A stretch of 64,000 bases of DNA from Thiotrichales bacterium (GCA_947478175.1 CANJUQ010000006.1:22303-86302), one strand, 5' to 3'; numbered from the stretch's first letter, positions 21,349-33,553 are shown. Notes: a model not told the origin generated them from the letters alone. Program-made: numbers and translations.

Positions 21349-21705
21349 TTGAAAACTCAATTGACTCATAAAGGCCTTATGAAAACTGTTCGTTGGAATC
21401 CTGACAAAGCAAAAGCAATTAAAGAAACCAGAGGCATTGATTTTGATAAACTTGCTTTATTAATCGAAGAAGGTGAGTTGCTAGGAACCATCAAAGTTCC
21501 TAGCCGAGAAAATCAAAAAATGTTTTTGGTGAACTACGATGATTACCTCGTTTGTGTTCCCTTTGTTGAAGATTCCCAGGAGATTTTCTTAAAGACTGCT
21601 TATAAAAATCGAAAATTAAATAAATTATTAGCCCCTCATATCGGAGATAATCATGACAACAAGACGCCCAGCAAGAAAAATAAAAGACCAAAAAATCAAA
21701 ATTGA
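21349..21705 (+). CDS. BrnT-like toxin of a TA pair
   Basis: RWNPDKAKAIKETRGIDFDKLALLIEEGELL...VPFVEDSQEIFLKTAYKNRKLNK pattern. Confidence 0.65.
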   Translation: MKTQLTHKGLMKTVRWNPDKAKAIKETRGIDFDKLALLIEEGELLGTIKVPSRENQKMFLVNYDDYLVCVPFVEDSQEIFLKTAYKNRKLNKLLAPHIGDNHDNKTPSKKNKRPKNQN

Positions 21706-21994
21706 TTTGACCCAATTAGAGCCTCTTGATTCTTTAGAGCCCGATGAAAAAGCCTTACATCGCGCTTTGCAAAAAGGGGAATTTATTTTTGATGGCAGTG
21801 AAAAAACGCTCGAACACTATGCAGAGATTTTTGCCAATAGCAGCAAACAACGACAAGCCATTAGCCTTCGGATTCCAACTCAAGATTATTTAGCCATCAA
21901 AGCAAAAGCCGCCGAACAAGGCTTGCCCTATCAAGCGCTGATTAATTCCGTAATTCATCGATATATCACTGGAGCATTGAAAGAAGCGTCTTAG
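21653..21994 (+). CDS. CopG/BrnA-like antitoxin
   Basis: ISLRIPTQDYLAIKAKAAEQGLPYQALINSVIHRYITG C-terminal RHH; gene overlaps the toxin gene by 53 nt. Confidence 0.7.
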   Translation: MTTRRPARKIKDQKIKIDLTQLEPLDSLEPDEKALHRALQKGEFIFDGSEKTLEHYAEIFANSSKQRQAISLRIPTQDYLAIKAKAAEQGLPYQALINSVIHRYITGALKEAS

Positions 21995-22021
21995 CAAATA
22001 GCGGTTTTCTTAGTCGTGATA

Positions 22022-22046
22022 GGGCGAATACAAGATTCGCCCCTAC
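22022..22046 (-). repeat. REP-like GTAG hairpin
   Basis: Minus strand GTAGGGGCGAATCTTGTATTCGCCC, identical to the 11484 copy. Confidence 0.8.
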
Positions 22047-22066
22047 AAGAAAATCTCATTATTTTT

Positions 22067-23002
22067 TCAATCCGTGACTAAAAACTTCCGCCAGCAAAGT
22101 TTCCCCTGCTGAGCTTCACCAAATCCAATAATATTGCCTTCGGATTTTAAAAAGAGATGTCCAGAAATATCTTTTGGAATAGAAATCTTGGGAGATTTAC
22201 CCTGTAGTAAAAAATCAAACTCTTGCTTAGATATTTCTATGACAGGCCAATCTAAAGCTTGCTCCAGAGTCAAAATATATTTTTCTGGATTCGCCAAAAT
22301 TTGCTCTTCCGTATGCATCTGTTCTTCACGCCACGGCCCGCAAGCAATTCTTCTGAGAGAACTCAGATGACCCACAGTTCCCAAGGCTTTCGAAATATCT
22401 TCACCCAAGGTTCTAATATAAGTTCCCTTGGAACAGCTAATCATTAGATCTAAATAATCCGATCCAAATTCTTTTAAATCTATTTGATAAATCTCAATCT
22501 CTCGGGGCTCTCGTTCAATTTCTATGCCCTCTCGAGCCAATTGATACAAGGCTTTTCCATCTTTCTTTAAGGCAGAATACATGGGTGGGATCTGGGATTG
22601 TTTTCCTAAAAAATTCAAAAGAATTTTGTCTAATTTATTTTTATCTAATTCAGGAATGGGCTGGGTGTTAATCACTTCGCCCTCAAGATCACCCGTCGAT
22701 CTTTGCTGGCCTAGCGCAATGCGAGTTTGATAAGTCTTAGAGCCGTCTAAAAAATAAGAACACAGCTGAGTCGCTTTGCCAAAACACAACGGCAGCATGC
22801 CGGTTGCCAGGGGGTCCAACGTTCCGGTATGACCCATTTTTTTGATTTTTAAACCCTTGCGGATTCTTTGCATGGCAGTATTAGATGAAAGCGAGTCACC
22901 TCGTTTGTCTAATAAAATAATGCCAAAAGAGGGTCTGGGATTTGAATTTAAATTTGAATCTGAATTAGGAATTTTGTTCATCCTCACGTCTTGCTTTGTC
23001 AA
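22067..23002 (-). CDS. truB: tRNA pseudouridine(55) synthase
   Basis: GHTGTLDPLATGMLPLCFGKATQ, PMYSALKKDGKALYQLAREG. Confidence 0.96.
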   Translation of the reverse strand: MTKQDVRMNKIPNSDSNLNSNPRPSFGIILLDKRGDSLSSNTAMQRIRKGLKIKKMGHTGTLDPLATGMLPLCFGKATQLCSYFLDGSKTYQTRIALGQQRSTGDLEGEVINTQPIPELDKNKLDKILLNFLGKQSQIPPMYSALKKDGKALYQLAREGIEIEREPREIEIYQIDLKEFGSDYLDLMISCSKGTYIRTLGEDISKALGTVGHLSSLRRIACGPWREEQMHTEEQILANPEKYILTLEQALDWPVIEISKQEFDFLLQGKSPKISIPKDISGHLFLKSEGNIIGFGEAQQGKLCWRKFLVTD

Positions 23003-23327
23003 TTAAAGCCGACATTTTCGACCCATATTCACTGGTTTCATCTCGAGTAAAGTGCAGCTCTGGGACCATTCTTAAATCCATTTCTTTGGCTAAAAGACGC
23101 CGTAAATAAGGCCCCGCTTTTTTCAAAGCTTCTAACGCTGCCAATAATTTTTCATCAGGGCCCAAATAAGAAACAAAAATCTTGGCATGCGCCAAATCTT
23201 TAGAAACTTCGACCCCAGAGATAGACACAAGCTTAAGCCTCGGGTCTTGGACTTCTTTCAATAATTGAGAAGCCAAGACTCGTTGGATCATGTCTCCAAT
23301 GCGTAATAACCGGGATTCGCTGGCCAT
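22965..23327 (-). CDS. rbfA: 30S ribosome-binding factor A
   Basis: Size, RIGDMIQRVLASQLLKEVQDPRL, position between infB and truB. Confidence 0.93.
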   Translation of the reverse strand: MASESRLLRIGDMIQRVLASQLLKEVQDPRLKLVSISGVEVSKDLAHAKIFVSYLGPDEKLLAALEALKKAGPYLRRLLAKEMDLRMVPELHFTRDETSEYGSKMSALIDKARREDEQNS

Positions 23328-23348
23328 TTTTTCTATCTCTTATTTTTA

Positions 23349-25925
23349 TTATTTAATGACCCTAGCAATTGACTTGGTCTCATAGACTTCAATCAAATCA
23401 CCAGGTTTAACATCGTTATAGTTTTTAACACCGATACCGCATTCCATATCTTTTTTGACTTCTGAAGCATCGTCTTTGAATCTTCTTAAAGACTCTAACG
23501 CCCCTTCAAAAATCACGACATTGTCACGCAATACCCGGATTGGATTATTTCTTTTAACAACACCTTCAATGACCATACAACCGGCAATACTGCCAAATTT
23601 AGGGGATCTGAAGACTTCACGAACTTGAGCCACCCCAACGATTTCTTCACGAAGTTCGGGGGATAACAAGCCACTCATCGCCGCTTTCACGTCATCTAAT
23701 AAATTATAAATAATGCTGTAATAACGAATATCAACGCCTTCATTGTCAGCCAATTTCTTAGCAGTCGCATCAGCTCGAACGTTAAAACCTAACAAAACAG
23801 CCTGTGAAGCCATCGCCAAATTAATATCTGATTCGGTAAAGCCGCCAGTTCCCTGACTGACAACAGCCACTTGAATTTCATCCGTCGATAATTTAGTCAA
23901 CGCATCCACTAAAGCTTCTACAGAGCCCTGAACATCTGCTTTTAAAATAATTTTTAAAGTCTTCTGCTCAACCTTATCTTTCTGATCTTTACTGGCCGCC
24001 ATACGCTCAAATAAATTACTAAGTTTTGTACTATGTAATCTCGCCATTTTGACATCACGGAATTTTCCTTGACGAAATAGGGCAATCTCACGCGCTTTTT
24101 TCTCGTCTTTGACCACATGGATTTCATCTCCAGCAGACGGCGTTCCAGAAAGACCCAAGATTTCAACAGGAATCGAAGGCCCCGCAGTTAAAACAGCTTT
24201 ACCTGTTTCGCTATGCATCGCTCGAACACGGCCAAACTGCGTTCCCGCCAGTAACATATCGCCTTTATGCAATGTCCCGCTTTGAACCAAGACGGTCGCC
24301 ACAGGGCCACGGCCTTTATCTAATCTGGATTCAATGACAACCCCTTTAGCGGGTGCATCAGCGACGGCTTTTAGCTCTAAAACTTCTGCTTGAAGCAAAA
24401 TAGTTTCTAATAAATCATCAATACCTAAGCCTGTCTTCGCTGAAACTTCGGCGAACATATTTTCACCGCCCCAAGATTCAGAAATAACGCCATGCTGAGA
24501 GAGCTCAACACGAATTCTTTCAGGATCTGCGTCAGGTTTATCAATCTTATTCACCGCGACTACCACCGGAACCCCAGCCGCTTTGGCATGCTGAATCGCT
24601 TCGATAGTCTGAGGCATCACACCATCATCTGCAGCGACTACTAAAACAACAATATCTGTCAAATTCGCACCCCGAGCTCGCATCGACGTAAACGCTGCGT
24701 GACCGGGTGTATCTAAGAACGTAATCATGCCTCGAGCCGTTTCAACATGGTAAGCCCCAATATGCTGGGTAATCCCACCGGCTTCTCCCGCTGTCACTTT
24801 AGTTCGACGAATGTAATCCAATAAAGACGTCTTACCATGATCCACATGGCCCATAATGGTCACGACGGGAGCTCTGGATAAGAGCTCTCCCATTGCTTCT
24901 TCTTGCAATACATCTTCGACGGCGTTTTCTTTTAATAACACGCCTTTATGGCCCATTTCTGCGACGACTAATAGCGCTGTTTCTTGGTCAATCACTTCGT
25001 TAATGGTCACCATCGTTCCCATCTTCATCAAGATTTTGACTACCTCAACGCCTTTGACTGCCATTTTCTGAGCCAAATCTATGACGGAGATCGATTCTGG
25101 AATCATGACTTCTCTGATTTGGGGCTGGACTGGTTTTTCAAATTTTTGCGAATGCACAAATCCTTTGGGATGCTCTTTATGACGTTTACGTGCTCTTTCT
25201 GCACGAACACCCTCGTCTTCTTCAGGCTCTTCTTCTAAAGCCAAAGGAATAAAACGTGCTTTTTTAGCTTTAAGATCAACCGCTGGTTTCTCAACGATTT
25301 TCTTATGGCGTTTTTGTTGCTCTTCCTCTTCTTCTGGCTCAAGCACAGCTTCAGATTTTTTAGTCGGATTAGTTGAACGATGATCCGCAACCATTCCTTC
25401 TTTATCTTTATCTTTTTGCCCTGCAGTCACCAATGGCATTGGAGTAACTGGCGCCTCTGTCTTAGAAACAAGTTCCACAGCAATCTTTTCTGCCGCTTGC
25501 TTCAGTTTTTCTTGATGCTCTTTTGCTTCAACTTCGGCCTCTGCTTTCAGTTTTGTTTTTAACAAGCTTTCTTCTTCAGCCTGTTTCTGCCGAGCTGTTT
25601 CTTCTTCGGCTAGACGCTTCGTTTCGGCTTCTTTGGCGGGATCAACAGGAACGTAGGTTCTTGTTTTACGGACTTCAATACTGACCGTCTTCCCTTGGGC
25701 TGAGCCCCCCATTTTCATCTCTTGGGTTTGTTTACGCTGAAGCGTTATTTTCTTAGGCGCCGTAATTCCCGCTCGAATATGCCCGAGCAAGACTTCTTTC
25801 TCTTCATCTGAAATAACATCATTGGGTTTACTTTGGAGAAGCTGAGCCTCTTTAAGTTTTAATAATAACGTTTCTACGTCAATACCAACCGTGGTTGCTA
25901 ATTGACTAACCGTAAGTTCTGTCAT
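23349..25925 (-). CDS. infB: Translation initiation factor IF-2
   Basis: [45 protein letters not shown]. Confidence 0.98.
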   Translation of the reverse strand: MTELTVSQLATTVGIDVETLLLKLKEAQLLQSKPNDVISDEEKEVLLGHIRAGITAPKKITLQRKQTQEMKMGGSAQGKTVSIEVRKTRTYVPVDPAKEAETKRLAEEETARQKQAEEESLLKTKLKAEAEVEAKEHQEKLKQAAEKIAVELVSKTEAPVTPMPLVTAGQKDKDKEGMVADHRSTNPTKKSEAVLEPEEEEEQQKRHKKIVEKPAVDLKAKKARFIPLALEEEPEEDEGVRAERARKRHKEHPKGFVHSQKFEKPVQPQIREVMIPESISVIDLAQKMAVKGVEVVKILMKMGTMVTINEVIDQETALLVVAEMGHKGVLLKENAVEDVLQEEAMGELLSRAPVVTIMGHVDHGKTSLLDYIRRTKVTAGEAGGITQHIGAYHVETARGMITFLDTPGHAAFTSMRARGANLTDIVVLVVAADDGVMPQTIEAIQHAKAAGVPVVVAVNKIDKPDADPERIRVELSQHGVISESWGGENMFAEVSAKTGLGIDDLLETILLQAEVLELKAVADAPAKGVVIESRLDKGRGPVATVLVQSGTLHKGDMLLAGTQFGRVRAMHSETGKAVLTAGPSIPVEILGLSGTPSAGDEIHVVKDEKKAREIALFRQGKFRDVKMARLHSTKLSNLFERMAASKDQKDKVEQKTLKIILKADVQGSVEALVDALTKLSTDEIQVAVVSQGTGGFTESDINLAMASQAVLLGFNVRADATAKKLADNEGVDIRYYSIIYNLLDDVKAAMSGLLSPELREEIVGVAQVREVFRSPKFGSIAGCMVIEGVVKRNNPIRVLRDNVVIFEGALESLRRFKDDASEVKKDMECGIGVKNYNDVKPGDLIEVYETKSIARVIK

Positions 25926-25930
25926 AGTGC

Positions 25931-27433
25931 CTACTCCTCATTGCCTTGGCGCTCTTGAGCAAACCAAGGAGCTCGAGCCGTCATAATTAATGACGAAGCT
26001 TTCTCGGGGGTGATCCCTGGGATCACCACTAAATCATCGACTGCCTGTTCTGCCAGATCTTCCATGGTGATAATCCCCCTGGAAGCTAGCTCTTTTGCTA
26101 ACTCTTCAGTCATGCCTTCCACTGCCAATAAATCGGCCGCAGGCTGAATTCCCACAGTACGACCCGTTAACGCCTGGGTTAACAAAGCATTCTTAGCTCT
26201 ATTCCGTAATTCTTCGATTAGATCTTCATCTAAACCTTCGATTTCCATCATTTCTTCTGTCGGAACATACGCGACTTCTTCTAACGAAGAAAATCCTTCT
26301 GAAACCAATGTTGCCGCTAGTTCTTCGTCGATTTCTAAAGCTGCCACAAAAATACCGATGACTTTCTTGGCTTCGCTTTGATGCTTAGCTTGTGCTTCAT
26401 CCGTACTCAAAATTTTCAAATGCCATCCAGTCAACGCAATCGCCAAACGGACATTCTGTCCGCCTTTTCCAATCGCTTGAGATAACTGCTCTGTTTTGAC
26501 AGCTACTTGCATGGAATGTGTATCTTCATCGATGACAATAGAAACCACTTCAGCGGGAGCCATCGCATTAATCACAAATTGAGCTGGATTATCATCCCAC
26601 AGAACAACATCAACCCTTTCACCAGACAATTCTTCAGAAACCGCTTGAACACGTGCACCACGCATCCCCACACATGCACCAACTGGATCAATCCGGCCAT
26701 CATTGGTTTTGACCGCAATTTTGGCACGAGAGCCAGGATCTCTAGCGACACTTTTGATTTGAATTACTTCTTCAGCGATCTCTGGGACCTCTAAAGTAAA
26801 CAACGCCTTGAGCATGCCTGCATCGGCACGAGATAAAATAATCTGAGGACCCCGAGCATCACGGCGAATTTCTTTTAAACAGCAACGAATTCGATCACTG
26901 TTTCGATACATTTCACGGGGAATCATGTCTTCTTTGGGTAATAAGCCTTCTGCATGGTTACCCAAATCAACGATAATTAAATCTCTAGTGACTCTTTTGA
27001 TGGTCCCATTGATCAATTGCCCAACACGGCTTTCAAACGCTTGAATAATTTTCTCACGCTCTGCTTCACGAACTTTCTGAACAATCACTTGTTTCGCTGT
27101 CTGCGCCGCAATACGGCCAAACTCGATAGACTCCATGGGTTCTTCAACCATGCCACCCAAGATAGCCTTTGGGTTTTTCTTGATAGCTTCTTCGAGCGTG
27201 ATTTGATATTCAGGAAATTCTATATCTTCCTCAGGTAAGACTTCATAAATCCTAAAAGTGTCATAATCACCCGTCTGACGATTGACCGCGACACGGACTT
27301 GAATCTCTTCTGATTTTTTCTTGCAAGTCGCCATTGCGAGCGCTTGCTCTAATGCCTGAAAAATAACCTCTTCTTCGACATCTTTTTCATTTGCAACTGA
27401 GCTGACAACTAACAGAATTTCTTTATGACTCAT
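25931..27433 (-). CDS. nusA: Transcription termination/antitermination factor NusA
   Basis: S1/KH region ([26 protein letters not shown]), C-terminal repeats. Confidence 0.97.
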   Translation of the reverse strand: MSHKEILLVVSSVANEKDVEEEVIFQALEQALAMATCKKKSEEIQVRVAVNRQTGDYDTFRIYEVLPEEDIEFPEYQITLEEAIKKNPKAILGGMVEEPMESIEFGRIAAQTAKQVIVQKVREAEREKIIQAFESRVGQLINGTIKRVTRDLIIVDLGNHAEGLLPKEDMIPREMYRNSDRIRCCLKEIRRDARGPQIILSRADAGMLKALFTLEVPEIAEEVIQIKSVARDPGSRAKIAVKTNDGRIDPVGACVGMRGARVQAVSEELSGERVDVVLWDDNPAQFVINAMAPAEVVSIVIDEDTHSMQVAVKTEQLSQAIGKGGQNVRLAIALTGWHLKILSTDEAQAKHQSEAKKVIGIFVAALEIDEELAATLVSEGFSSLEEVAYVPTEEMMEIEGLDEDLIEELRNRAKNALLTQALTGRTVGIQPAADLLAVEGMTEELAKELASRGIITMEDLAEQAVDDLVVIPGITPEKASSLIMTARAPWFAQERQGNEE

Positions 27434-27445
27434 TGGATATTCCCC

Positions 27446-27910
27446 TTATTTAAACACTGGGACAATTTGGGCTTTTTGAATATTCGAGAAAGCAACCGTC
27501 ACCGGCTTGCCATCCACCACTATCACAACACTTTCTTCGTGAACTTCTGAAAGAACTCCTCGCATTTTTTTCTGGCTTTCTATGGGCGAATGTAATCTCA
27601 AAGAGACAATCTCCCCACAAAAAGTTAAATACTGACTGGGTTTAAATAAAAACCGATCTAACCCCGGCGAAGAGACCTCTAAAACATATTCTTGCGGAAT
27701 AGGATCTTCGACTTCTAAAACAGCACTGATCTGACGTGATGCTTTTTCACAGTCTTCAACATTCACACCTTCTTCTTTTTCAATAAAAACCCGCAAAAGG
27801 CTATGACGCCCTGCAGGGAGATATTCCATTCCCCAGAGCTCTAGTCCCAAGGCTTTCACCGCGGGTTCTAGCAATTCTGTCAAAGAGTCTTCTTGTGCCA
27901 AACCATTCAC
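27446..27910 (-). CDS. rimP: Ribosome maturation factor RimP
   Basis: LGLELWGMEYLPAGRHSLLRVFIEKEEGV, VSSPGLDRFLFK; start set near GTG at 27910 because the track extension crosses a terminator and tRNA. Confidence 0.92.
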   Translation of the reverse strand: MNGLAQEDSLTELLEPAVKALGLELWGMEYLPAGRHSLLRVFIEKEEGVNVEDCEKASRQISAVLEVEDPIPQEYVLEVSSPGLDRFLFKPSQYLTFCGEIVSLRLHSPIESQKKMRGVLSEVHEESVVIVVDGKPVTVAFSNIQKAQIVPVFK

Positions 27911-27929
27911 TCCAAAAAATAGGCAAGAA

Positions 27930-27957
27930 AAAAGGCCCATTTGGGCCTTTTTTATTA
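27930..27957 (-). terminator. Rho-independent terminator between tRNA-fMet and rimP
   Basis: aaaaaaggcccatttgggcctttttt, symmetrical hairpin. Confidence 0.75.
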
Positions 27958-27972
27958 TCGTTAAAAATAAGT

Positions 27973-28049
<77 letters not shown>

Positions 28050-28219
28050 ACTAAATCGGGGCGGATCGTACGCGAACGAACCCTGCAATGCAAGGCTTTT
28101 GGGGGTAAAACATAAAAAATCAAATTCTTTAGTTCTAACAAGCGCCTATTAAGTATCTATTAAGTAGCGACTCACCGAACACTTCTATAAAATCCGCGCC
28201 TTATTTTTAAGGAGCTTAT

Positions 28220-28792
28220 ATGCCAACTTGTTGGATTATCGCAGGCCCTAATGGCGCAGGAAAAACGACCTTTGCATTGAAATATTTACCTCAAGTCGCT
28301 CATTGTGTTCGTTTTATTAATGCTGATTCGATTGCAGCAGGTTTATCCCCTTTAGCACCAGAAAGAGAATTAGTCTCAGCTAGCCGACTGTTTCTGCAGG
28401 AAATAGAAAACAGCATTCAATCAAAAGAAGATTTTGCTTTTGAAACAACGTTATCAGGCAGAACCTATTTAAAGCTTGTATCCCGTTTACGTTCTGAAGG
28501 CTGGCATGTGGAGTTAATTTATTTAGCTTTACCCAATATAGAAATGTCCAAATTACGCGTTGCAGAACGAGTTCTGCATGGCGGACACAACATTCCAATT
28601 CAGGATATTGAACGGCGTTTTTCTCGAAGTTTAAATAATTTATTGCAGGAATTTTGCCACATCGTGGATCACTGCCAGTGCTTTATGAATACGGACGAAT
28701 CGCCTGATTTAGTATTTGAGCAATGGGAAAAATCTAGAGAAATTGTCCATGCTACTTATTATAAAAATTTACTTAAAGAGGCCTCGCTATGA
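28220..28792 (+). CDS. Zeta-toxin family kinase
   Basis: [20 protein letters not shown] (Walker A), [22 protein letters not shown]. Confidence 0.88.
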   Translation: MPTCWIIAGPNGAGKTTFALKYLPQVAHCVRFINADSIAAGLSPLAPERELVSASRLFLQEIENSIQSKEDFAFETTLSGRTYLKLVSRLRSEGWHVELIYLALPNIEMSKLRVAERVLHGGHNIPIQDIERRFSRSLNNLLQEFCHIVDHCQCFMNTDESPDLVFEQWEKSREIVHATYYKNLLKEASL

Positions 28793-28956
28793 ATCCCACC
28801 CAGAAACATCCTCCATGCGCAAGTAGCCAAGAAACTTTAGCGGCCCTTCGCGAAGCAGTCACTGAGGCTTTAGAAAAGAAAAGGCTTCTCGGGCAGTACG
28901 CTGTTGTTTGGAAAGATGGACACCCTGTCTTTATTGGCGAAGAAAAACCAATCTAA
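28789..28956 (+). CDS. Small protein, possible partner/antitoxin of the zeta-family kinase (55 aa)
   Basis: ATGA overlap with zeta gene; [55 protein letters not shown]; absent from ORF track. Confidence 0.6.
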   Translation: MNPTQKHPPCASSQETLAALREAVTEALEKKRLLGQYAVVWKDGHPVFIGEEKPI

Positions 28957-28957
28957 T

Positions 28958-28987
28958 AAAAAAGCCTTTCGACTAGGCCTTTTTATC
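28958..28987. terminator. Bidirectional terminator
   Basis: aaaaaagcctttcgactaggccttttt between convergent genes. Confidence 0.7.
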
Positions 28988-29560
28988 CCCAAAGATCTCT
29001 TTCTCAACCACAGCGCAAACCAAATGGCCAATCAAAATATGGACCTCTTGGATTCTGGGCGTATCTCTAGAAGGCACTTTGAAACAGTAATCACACAACG
29101 GCGCCATCTTGCCGCCGGTCTCCCCTGTAAAACCAACAATGATCATGCCTTTTTGCTTGGCTGCGTGAATCGCTTCCAAAATATTGGTCGAATTCCCTGA
29201 AGTCGTAATCGCAAAGAAAACATCCCCCGCATTGCCATTAGCTTCGATCTGACGCGAAAAAATTCGGTCATACGAATAATCATTCCCAATCGCAGTCAAA
29301 ATCGAAGTGTTGACTGTCAACGCTTCTGCGGCCAAAGCAGGTCGATCAAAATAAAAACGGCTGACAAATTCAGCTGCAATATGCTGAGCATCCGCCGCAC
29401 TACCGCCATTCCCCGCACAAAAAACTCTGTGATTTTTTTTATAAGCTTCCACACAAACCTGGGAAACCGTCGCAATTAAATTAATTAACTCTGGATCCGT
29501 ACAGACTTTTTGTTTTAAAGCTAAAGCCTGAGTCATTTGCTGAGCAATATATGCTTTCAT
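28973..29560 (-). CDS. gmhA: SIS-domain sedoheptulose 7-phosphate isomerase (GmhA/DiaA family)
   Basis: FCAGNGGSAADAQHIAAEFVSRF, ITTSGNSTNILEAI. Confidence 0.88.
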   Translation of the reverse strand: MKAYIAQQMTQALALKQKVCTDPELINLIATVSQVCVEAYKKNHRVFCAGNGGSAADAQHIAAEFVSRFYFDRPALAAEALTVNTSILTAIGNDYSYDRIFSRQIEANGNAGDVFFAITTSGNSTNILEAIHAAKQKGMIIVGFTGETGGKMAPLCDYCFKVPSRDTPRIQEVHILIGHLVCAVVEKEIFGDKKA

Positions 29561-29591
29561 ATAAAATCCTTAGTTATAAATTTTTAACTCT

Positions 29592-29785
29592 CTAATTCCA
29601 TTTCACTCGTGTATCTCGAACACGATTGAATAAATTCTCATGCTTTTTGATTTCTTTCTTCTGAGATTCTGAAAGCTCAGGATTTTTTTGATCGAAATTT
29701 TTTAAAAATTCCCCCGCTTCACTGACATAAGATTTTTTCATACCGCGTTCTATTAAATTTTGAATTTTTGCCAATAACTTAAACA
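29592..29785 (-). CDS. Small hypothetical protein
   Basis: MFKLLAKIQNLIERGMKKSYVSEAGEFLKNFD...; start set at internal Met because the track N-terminus overlaps the phosphomannomutase gene; exact start uncertain. Confidence 0.5.
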
Positions 29786-29800
29786 TTTTTTCAAATCCCT

Positions 29801-31228
29801 TTAAAAATCCCATTTCACATGGGGGGCGCACTCTAGCAAAAAGGCACGAAAACGCGATTGAATTTCTTGCAGCTCTAAGACTTGATTGGCTTCGAATCTT
29901 AAAACAAAACAAGGCGAAGTATTCGACGCTCGAATCAAGGCAAACCCATGTGGGAATTCAATTCTCAGGCCATCCAAAGTAATAATCTTAGCCCCTGGAA
30001 ACCGGCCAAGCTCAGCGGTTTTAACAATCTTTTGAATCAGTCCAAATTTCTCTTGATCCGACACGGCAATATTAATCTCTGGCGTATTACAGCTTTCTGG
30101 GAAACTCGCAAAGATTTCTTCTGAGCTTCTCGAATCCGCGGCCAGAATTCTTAATAATCTTGCTGCCGTATAAATCGCATCGTCAAACCCATACCAAGTA
30201 TCATTAAAGAAAATATGGCCGCTCATTTCTCCAGCTAATTTTGCGCCCGTCTTAACAATTTCTTTTTTGACTAAAGAATGCCCCGTCGGACACATGAGAG
30301 GCACACCGCCTGCAGCATTAATAATCTCAGCCAAATGCCTCGTGCACTTAACATCGTACAAAATTACAGAACCTGGATATCTAGCTAATACATCTTGGGC
30401 ATACAGCATGACTTGCCTATCTGGCCAAATAATTTTTCCTTGAGAAGACACAACGCCTAGCCTGTCCCCATCACCATCAAACGCCAAGCCAATATCAGCC
30501 TTGTTTTCTAAGACCGCTTTTTGAAGATCTTCAAGATTTTTAGGTTTACTGGGATCGGGATGATGATTAGGAAAACAGCCATCCACGTCTGTAAATAACC
30601 CAATCACTTCACAACCTAATTTTTTAATTAATTCTGGTGCCAAGATCCCTGTCACACCATTCCCGCAATCAACCACGACTTTCAGCTTTCGAGTTAATTT
30701 TATTTCTCTCAAAATCCTATTTTCATAATCCATTAAAATATCTTGAGATCTCTCATGACCCGAACCCTGAGAACAAACTTGTTTCTGTAAAATCTGATAC
30801 AGCTTTTGAATATCTTCGCCCGCAATGGTCTTGCCATGAAGAACCATTTTTAATCCATTGTAATCCGCCGGATTATGGCTTCCCGTCAGCATCACCCCAG
30901 AACTAGACCCTAGAAATTTCGTTGCGAAATATAAAACAGGCGTCGGGACTAACCCTATATCAATGACATTCACGCCTGAATTTTTTAACCCCTCTTTTAA
31001 AGCTTGTATCAAGCTAGGCCCTGATAACCTCCCATCTCGACCAACAATTACTGTCTGCTGATCCTGCTGACCTAGTTCTTTTTTTTCAGCGGCCCATTCT
31101 TGAACCAAAGTCCCAATGGCTAGGCCAATATCATGAACAACATCAGAAGTTAACTCATTCGTGACCACCCCTCGAATGTCATAGGCTCTAAATAAATGGG
31201 CCGGGATTTGTTTTGGCTGACAACGCAT
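29801..31228 (-). CDS. Phosphomannomutase/phosphoglucomutase
   Basis: VMLTGSHNPADYNGLK, LAFDGDGDRLGVV, GEMSGHIFF. Confidence 0.93.
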   Translation of the reverse strand: MRCQPKQIPAHLFRAYDIRGVVTNELTSDVVHDIGLAIGTLVQEWAAEKKELGQQDQQTVIVGRDGRLSGPSLIQALKEGLKNSGVNVIDIGLVPTPVLYFATKFLGSSSGVMLTGSHNPADYNGLKMVLHGKTIAGEDIQKLYQILQKQVCSQGSGHERSQDILMDYENRILREIKLTRKLKVVVDCGNGVTGILAPELIKKLGCEVIGLFTDVDGCFPNHHPDPSKPKNLEDLQKAVLENKADIGLAFDGDGDRLGVVSSQGKIIWPDRQVMLYAQDVLARYPGSVILYDVKCTRHLAEIINAAGGVPLMCPTGHSLVKKEIVKTGAKLAGEMSGHIFFNDTWYGFDDAIYTAARLLRILAADSRSSEEIFASFPESCNTPEINIAVSDQEKFGLIQKIVKTAELGRFPGAKIITLDGLRIEFPHGFALIRASNTSPCFVLRFEANQVLELQEIQSRFRAFLLECAPHVKWDF

Positions 31229-31271
31229 TTTTTATTTCTCTCTGTTTATATTTGTTTATATTTTTAAATTT

Positions 31272-31745
31272 CTAAATTTTCCCGCTGGAGCCAAATCCAC
31301 CCTCAGCTCTTTGGGTTAAATCAAAATCTTGAACAAGATTAAATTCAACTTGTAAAACGGGGACAATAACCAATTGGGCGATTCTCATACCAGGCGTAAT
31401 AGTAAAAGGCTCCGCACTGCGATTCCAAACTGAAATTTTTAATTCACCCTGATAATCCGAATCAATCAAACCCACTAGATTCCCCAAGACAATCCCATTT
31501 TTATGACCCAATCCAGACCTTGGTAAAATCATGGCGGCCAAGCGGGTATCTTTTAAATAAATCGCCAACCCTGTTGGAATTAATTCAGAAGACCCTGCTT
31601 GCAAAATAAAATCTTGATCTGTTGCTGCACGCAAATCTAAACCCGCCGAGCCTTCTGTTGCATAGCTGGGCAACCCATGAGTTTGATAAAAATCAGGCTT
31701 AAGAATTTTCAAATCTATTATTTTATTTTTAGAACACTCAGCCAA
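31272..31745 (-). CDS. dut: dUTP diphosphatase
   Basis: [45 protein letters not shown]. Confidence 0.97.
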   Translation of the reverse strand: MAECSKNKIIDLKILKPDFYQTHGLPSYATEGSAGLDLRAATDQDFILQAGSSELIPTGLAIYLKDTRLAAMILPRSGLGHKNGIVLGNLVGLIDSDYQGELKISVWNRSAEPFTITPGMRIAQLVIVPVLQVEFNLVQDFDLTQRAEGGFGSSGKI

Positions 31746-31837
31746 TTTTTAAATTCTCTTATGATTAAAAAAGGCCCGGATTCTAACATCCTGTTTGGAA
31801 ATACCTAGACGGCGAGGCAATCCAAAAATCGGATTGA

Positions 31838-33553
31838 TTAACGCCAAAGATTGGTTTTTGCTAGATCAATGACATCTGACCCACGTCCATCGATGATTGC
31901 TTTAATCATGTATAAATTAAAGCCTTTTACTTCCTGCATTTTAATTTTAGGCGGCATCACCAGTTCCATACGATTAGTCACTACATCGACTAAAACAGGA
32001 CCAGGATGCGCAAGCGCTTCTTTCAAAGCAGATTCAAGCTGATTGGGATCTTCAACTCGAATACCGCGAACACCCATGGCTTCTGCCATATTGGCAAAAT
32101 TAGGATTAATCAAATCAGTGCCTGTATTTAAAAATCCATTGGCTTTCATTTCCATTTCAACAAAGCCCAAAACTCCGTTATTAAAAATAACGACTTTAAT
32201 ATCTAATTTTTGCTGGGTCAGGGTTATAAAATCGCCCATGAGCATGGCAAAACCCCCATCGCCGCATAAAGCAATCACTTCGCGATCTGGGTGGGAGGCT
32301 TTCGCACCGATGGCCTGAGCTAAGCCATTAGCCATAGACCCATGATTAAAAGAACCAATCAGACGCCTTTTGCCATTCATTTTTAAATAACGCGCAGCCC
32401 ATACCGTGGGTGTCCCGACATCGCAGGTAAAAACAGTGTCTTCTTTTGCAAGTTCGCTAATTACACGAGCTACGTGCTGAGGATGAATGGGAGGCTTAGA
32501 ACCAAAAGCTAAGTCGTCTAAAGATTTTCGTGCTTTTTTATAATGCTCACAGGCTTGTTTAAGATGTGCATCGTTATTCTTTTTTGTCAGATAGGGCAGT
32601 AAAGCCTGAATGGTCTCTTTGATACCTCCGACTGCCCCATATTCAAGATTGCATCGCCGTCCTAAATTTTCCCCATGAATATCAATTTGAATGATTTTTG
32701 CATGCGATGGATAAAATTGTCTGTAAGGAAAATTAGTGCCCAAGAGTAACAAAGTATCGCAATCTTCCATGGCGTAATAACCCGATGAAAAACCAATAAA
32801 CCCAGTCATGCCGACATCATAAGGATTGTCATATTCGACATACTCTTTTCCACGGAGTGCATGGACCATCGGGCTTTTTAAAGATTCACATAAAGACAAT
32901 AATTCTGAATGAGCTCCTGCACAGCCGCTTCCCGCCAATATCGTTATTTTTTCAGATTGATTTAATAAATCAGCGATTTTTTTTAATTCAGATTCACTTG
33001 GAATAATCCTAGGCTTTGCTTGAACAATATATTTTGGGATCTGGGTGATCGTCGCTTCTTTTAAAGCAATATCTCCAGAAATAATAATCACGGCAACACC
33101 CCGTTTATTCAAAGCCGTTTGAACCGCCATCGCTAAAATTCTGGGCATTTGATCGGGTGAATGAACCGTTTCGCAAAAATAACTGCAGTCTTTAAATAAC
33201 GCTTTCGGATCGGTCTCTTGAAAATAAGCGCCTCCAATTTCACTGCTTGGGATATGTGCAGCAATCGCTAAAACAGGCACACCATTGCGATGACAATCAT
33301 AAAGCCCGTTAATTAAATGCATATTGCCAGGACCACAACTCCCCGCACAAACCGTCAAGTTTCCAGTGAGATGCGCCTCAGCACCCGCTGCAAAAGCAGC
33401 AACTTCTTCGTGTCTTGTGTGTATCCAATCAATTTTTTTCTTGGCACGAAGCGAGTCCGTAATGCCATTGAGAGAATCACCGACAATCCCATAAATTCTT
33501 TTTACCCCAATGGAACTCAGGGTATCTACTAAGACATCAGCAACAGTGATCAT
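31838..33553 (-). CDS. poxB: Pyruvate oxidase/ubiquinone-dependent pyruvate dehydrogenase
   Basis: ThDP enzyme; [70 protein letters not shown]. Confidence 0.88.
   Translation of the reverse strand: MITVADVLVDTLSSIGVKRIYGIVGDSLNGITDSLRAKKKIDWIHTRHEEVAAFAAGAEAHLTGNLTVCAGSCGPGNMHLINGLYDCHRNGVPVLAIAAHIPSSEIGGAYFQETDPKALFKDCSYFCETVHSPDQMPRILAMAVQTALNKRGVAVIIISGDIALKEATITQIPKYIVQAKPRIIPSESELKKIADLLNQSEKITILAGSGCAGAHSELLSLCESLKSPMVHALRGKEYVEYDNPYDVGMTGFIGFSSGYYAMEDCDTLLLLGTNFPYRQFYPSHAKIIQIDIHGENLGRRCNLEYGAVGGIKETIQALLPYLTKKNNDAHLKQACEHYKKARKSLDDLAFGSKPPIHPQHVARVISELAKEDTVFTCDVGTPTVWAARYLKMNGKRRLIGSFNHGSMANGLAQAIGAKASHPDREVIALCGDGGFAMLMGDFITLTQQKLDIKVVIFNNGVLGFVEMEMKANGFLNTGTDLINPNFANMAEAMGVRGIRVEDPNQLESALKEALAHPGPVLVDVVTNRMELVMPPKIKMQEVKGFNLYMIKAIIDGRGSDVIDLAKTNLWR

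Noticed and set aside
28973-29200. 98 aa plus-strand ORF at 28904-29200
   Set aside because: Antisense to gmhA and overlaps the zeta-partner gene in another frame.
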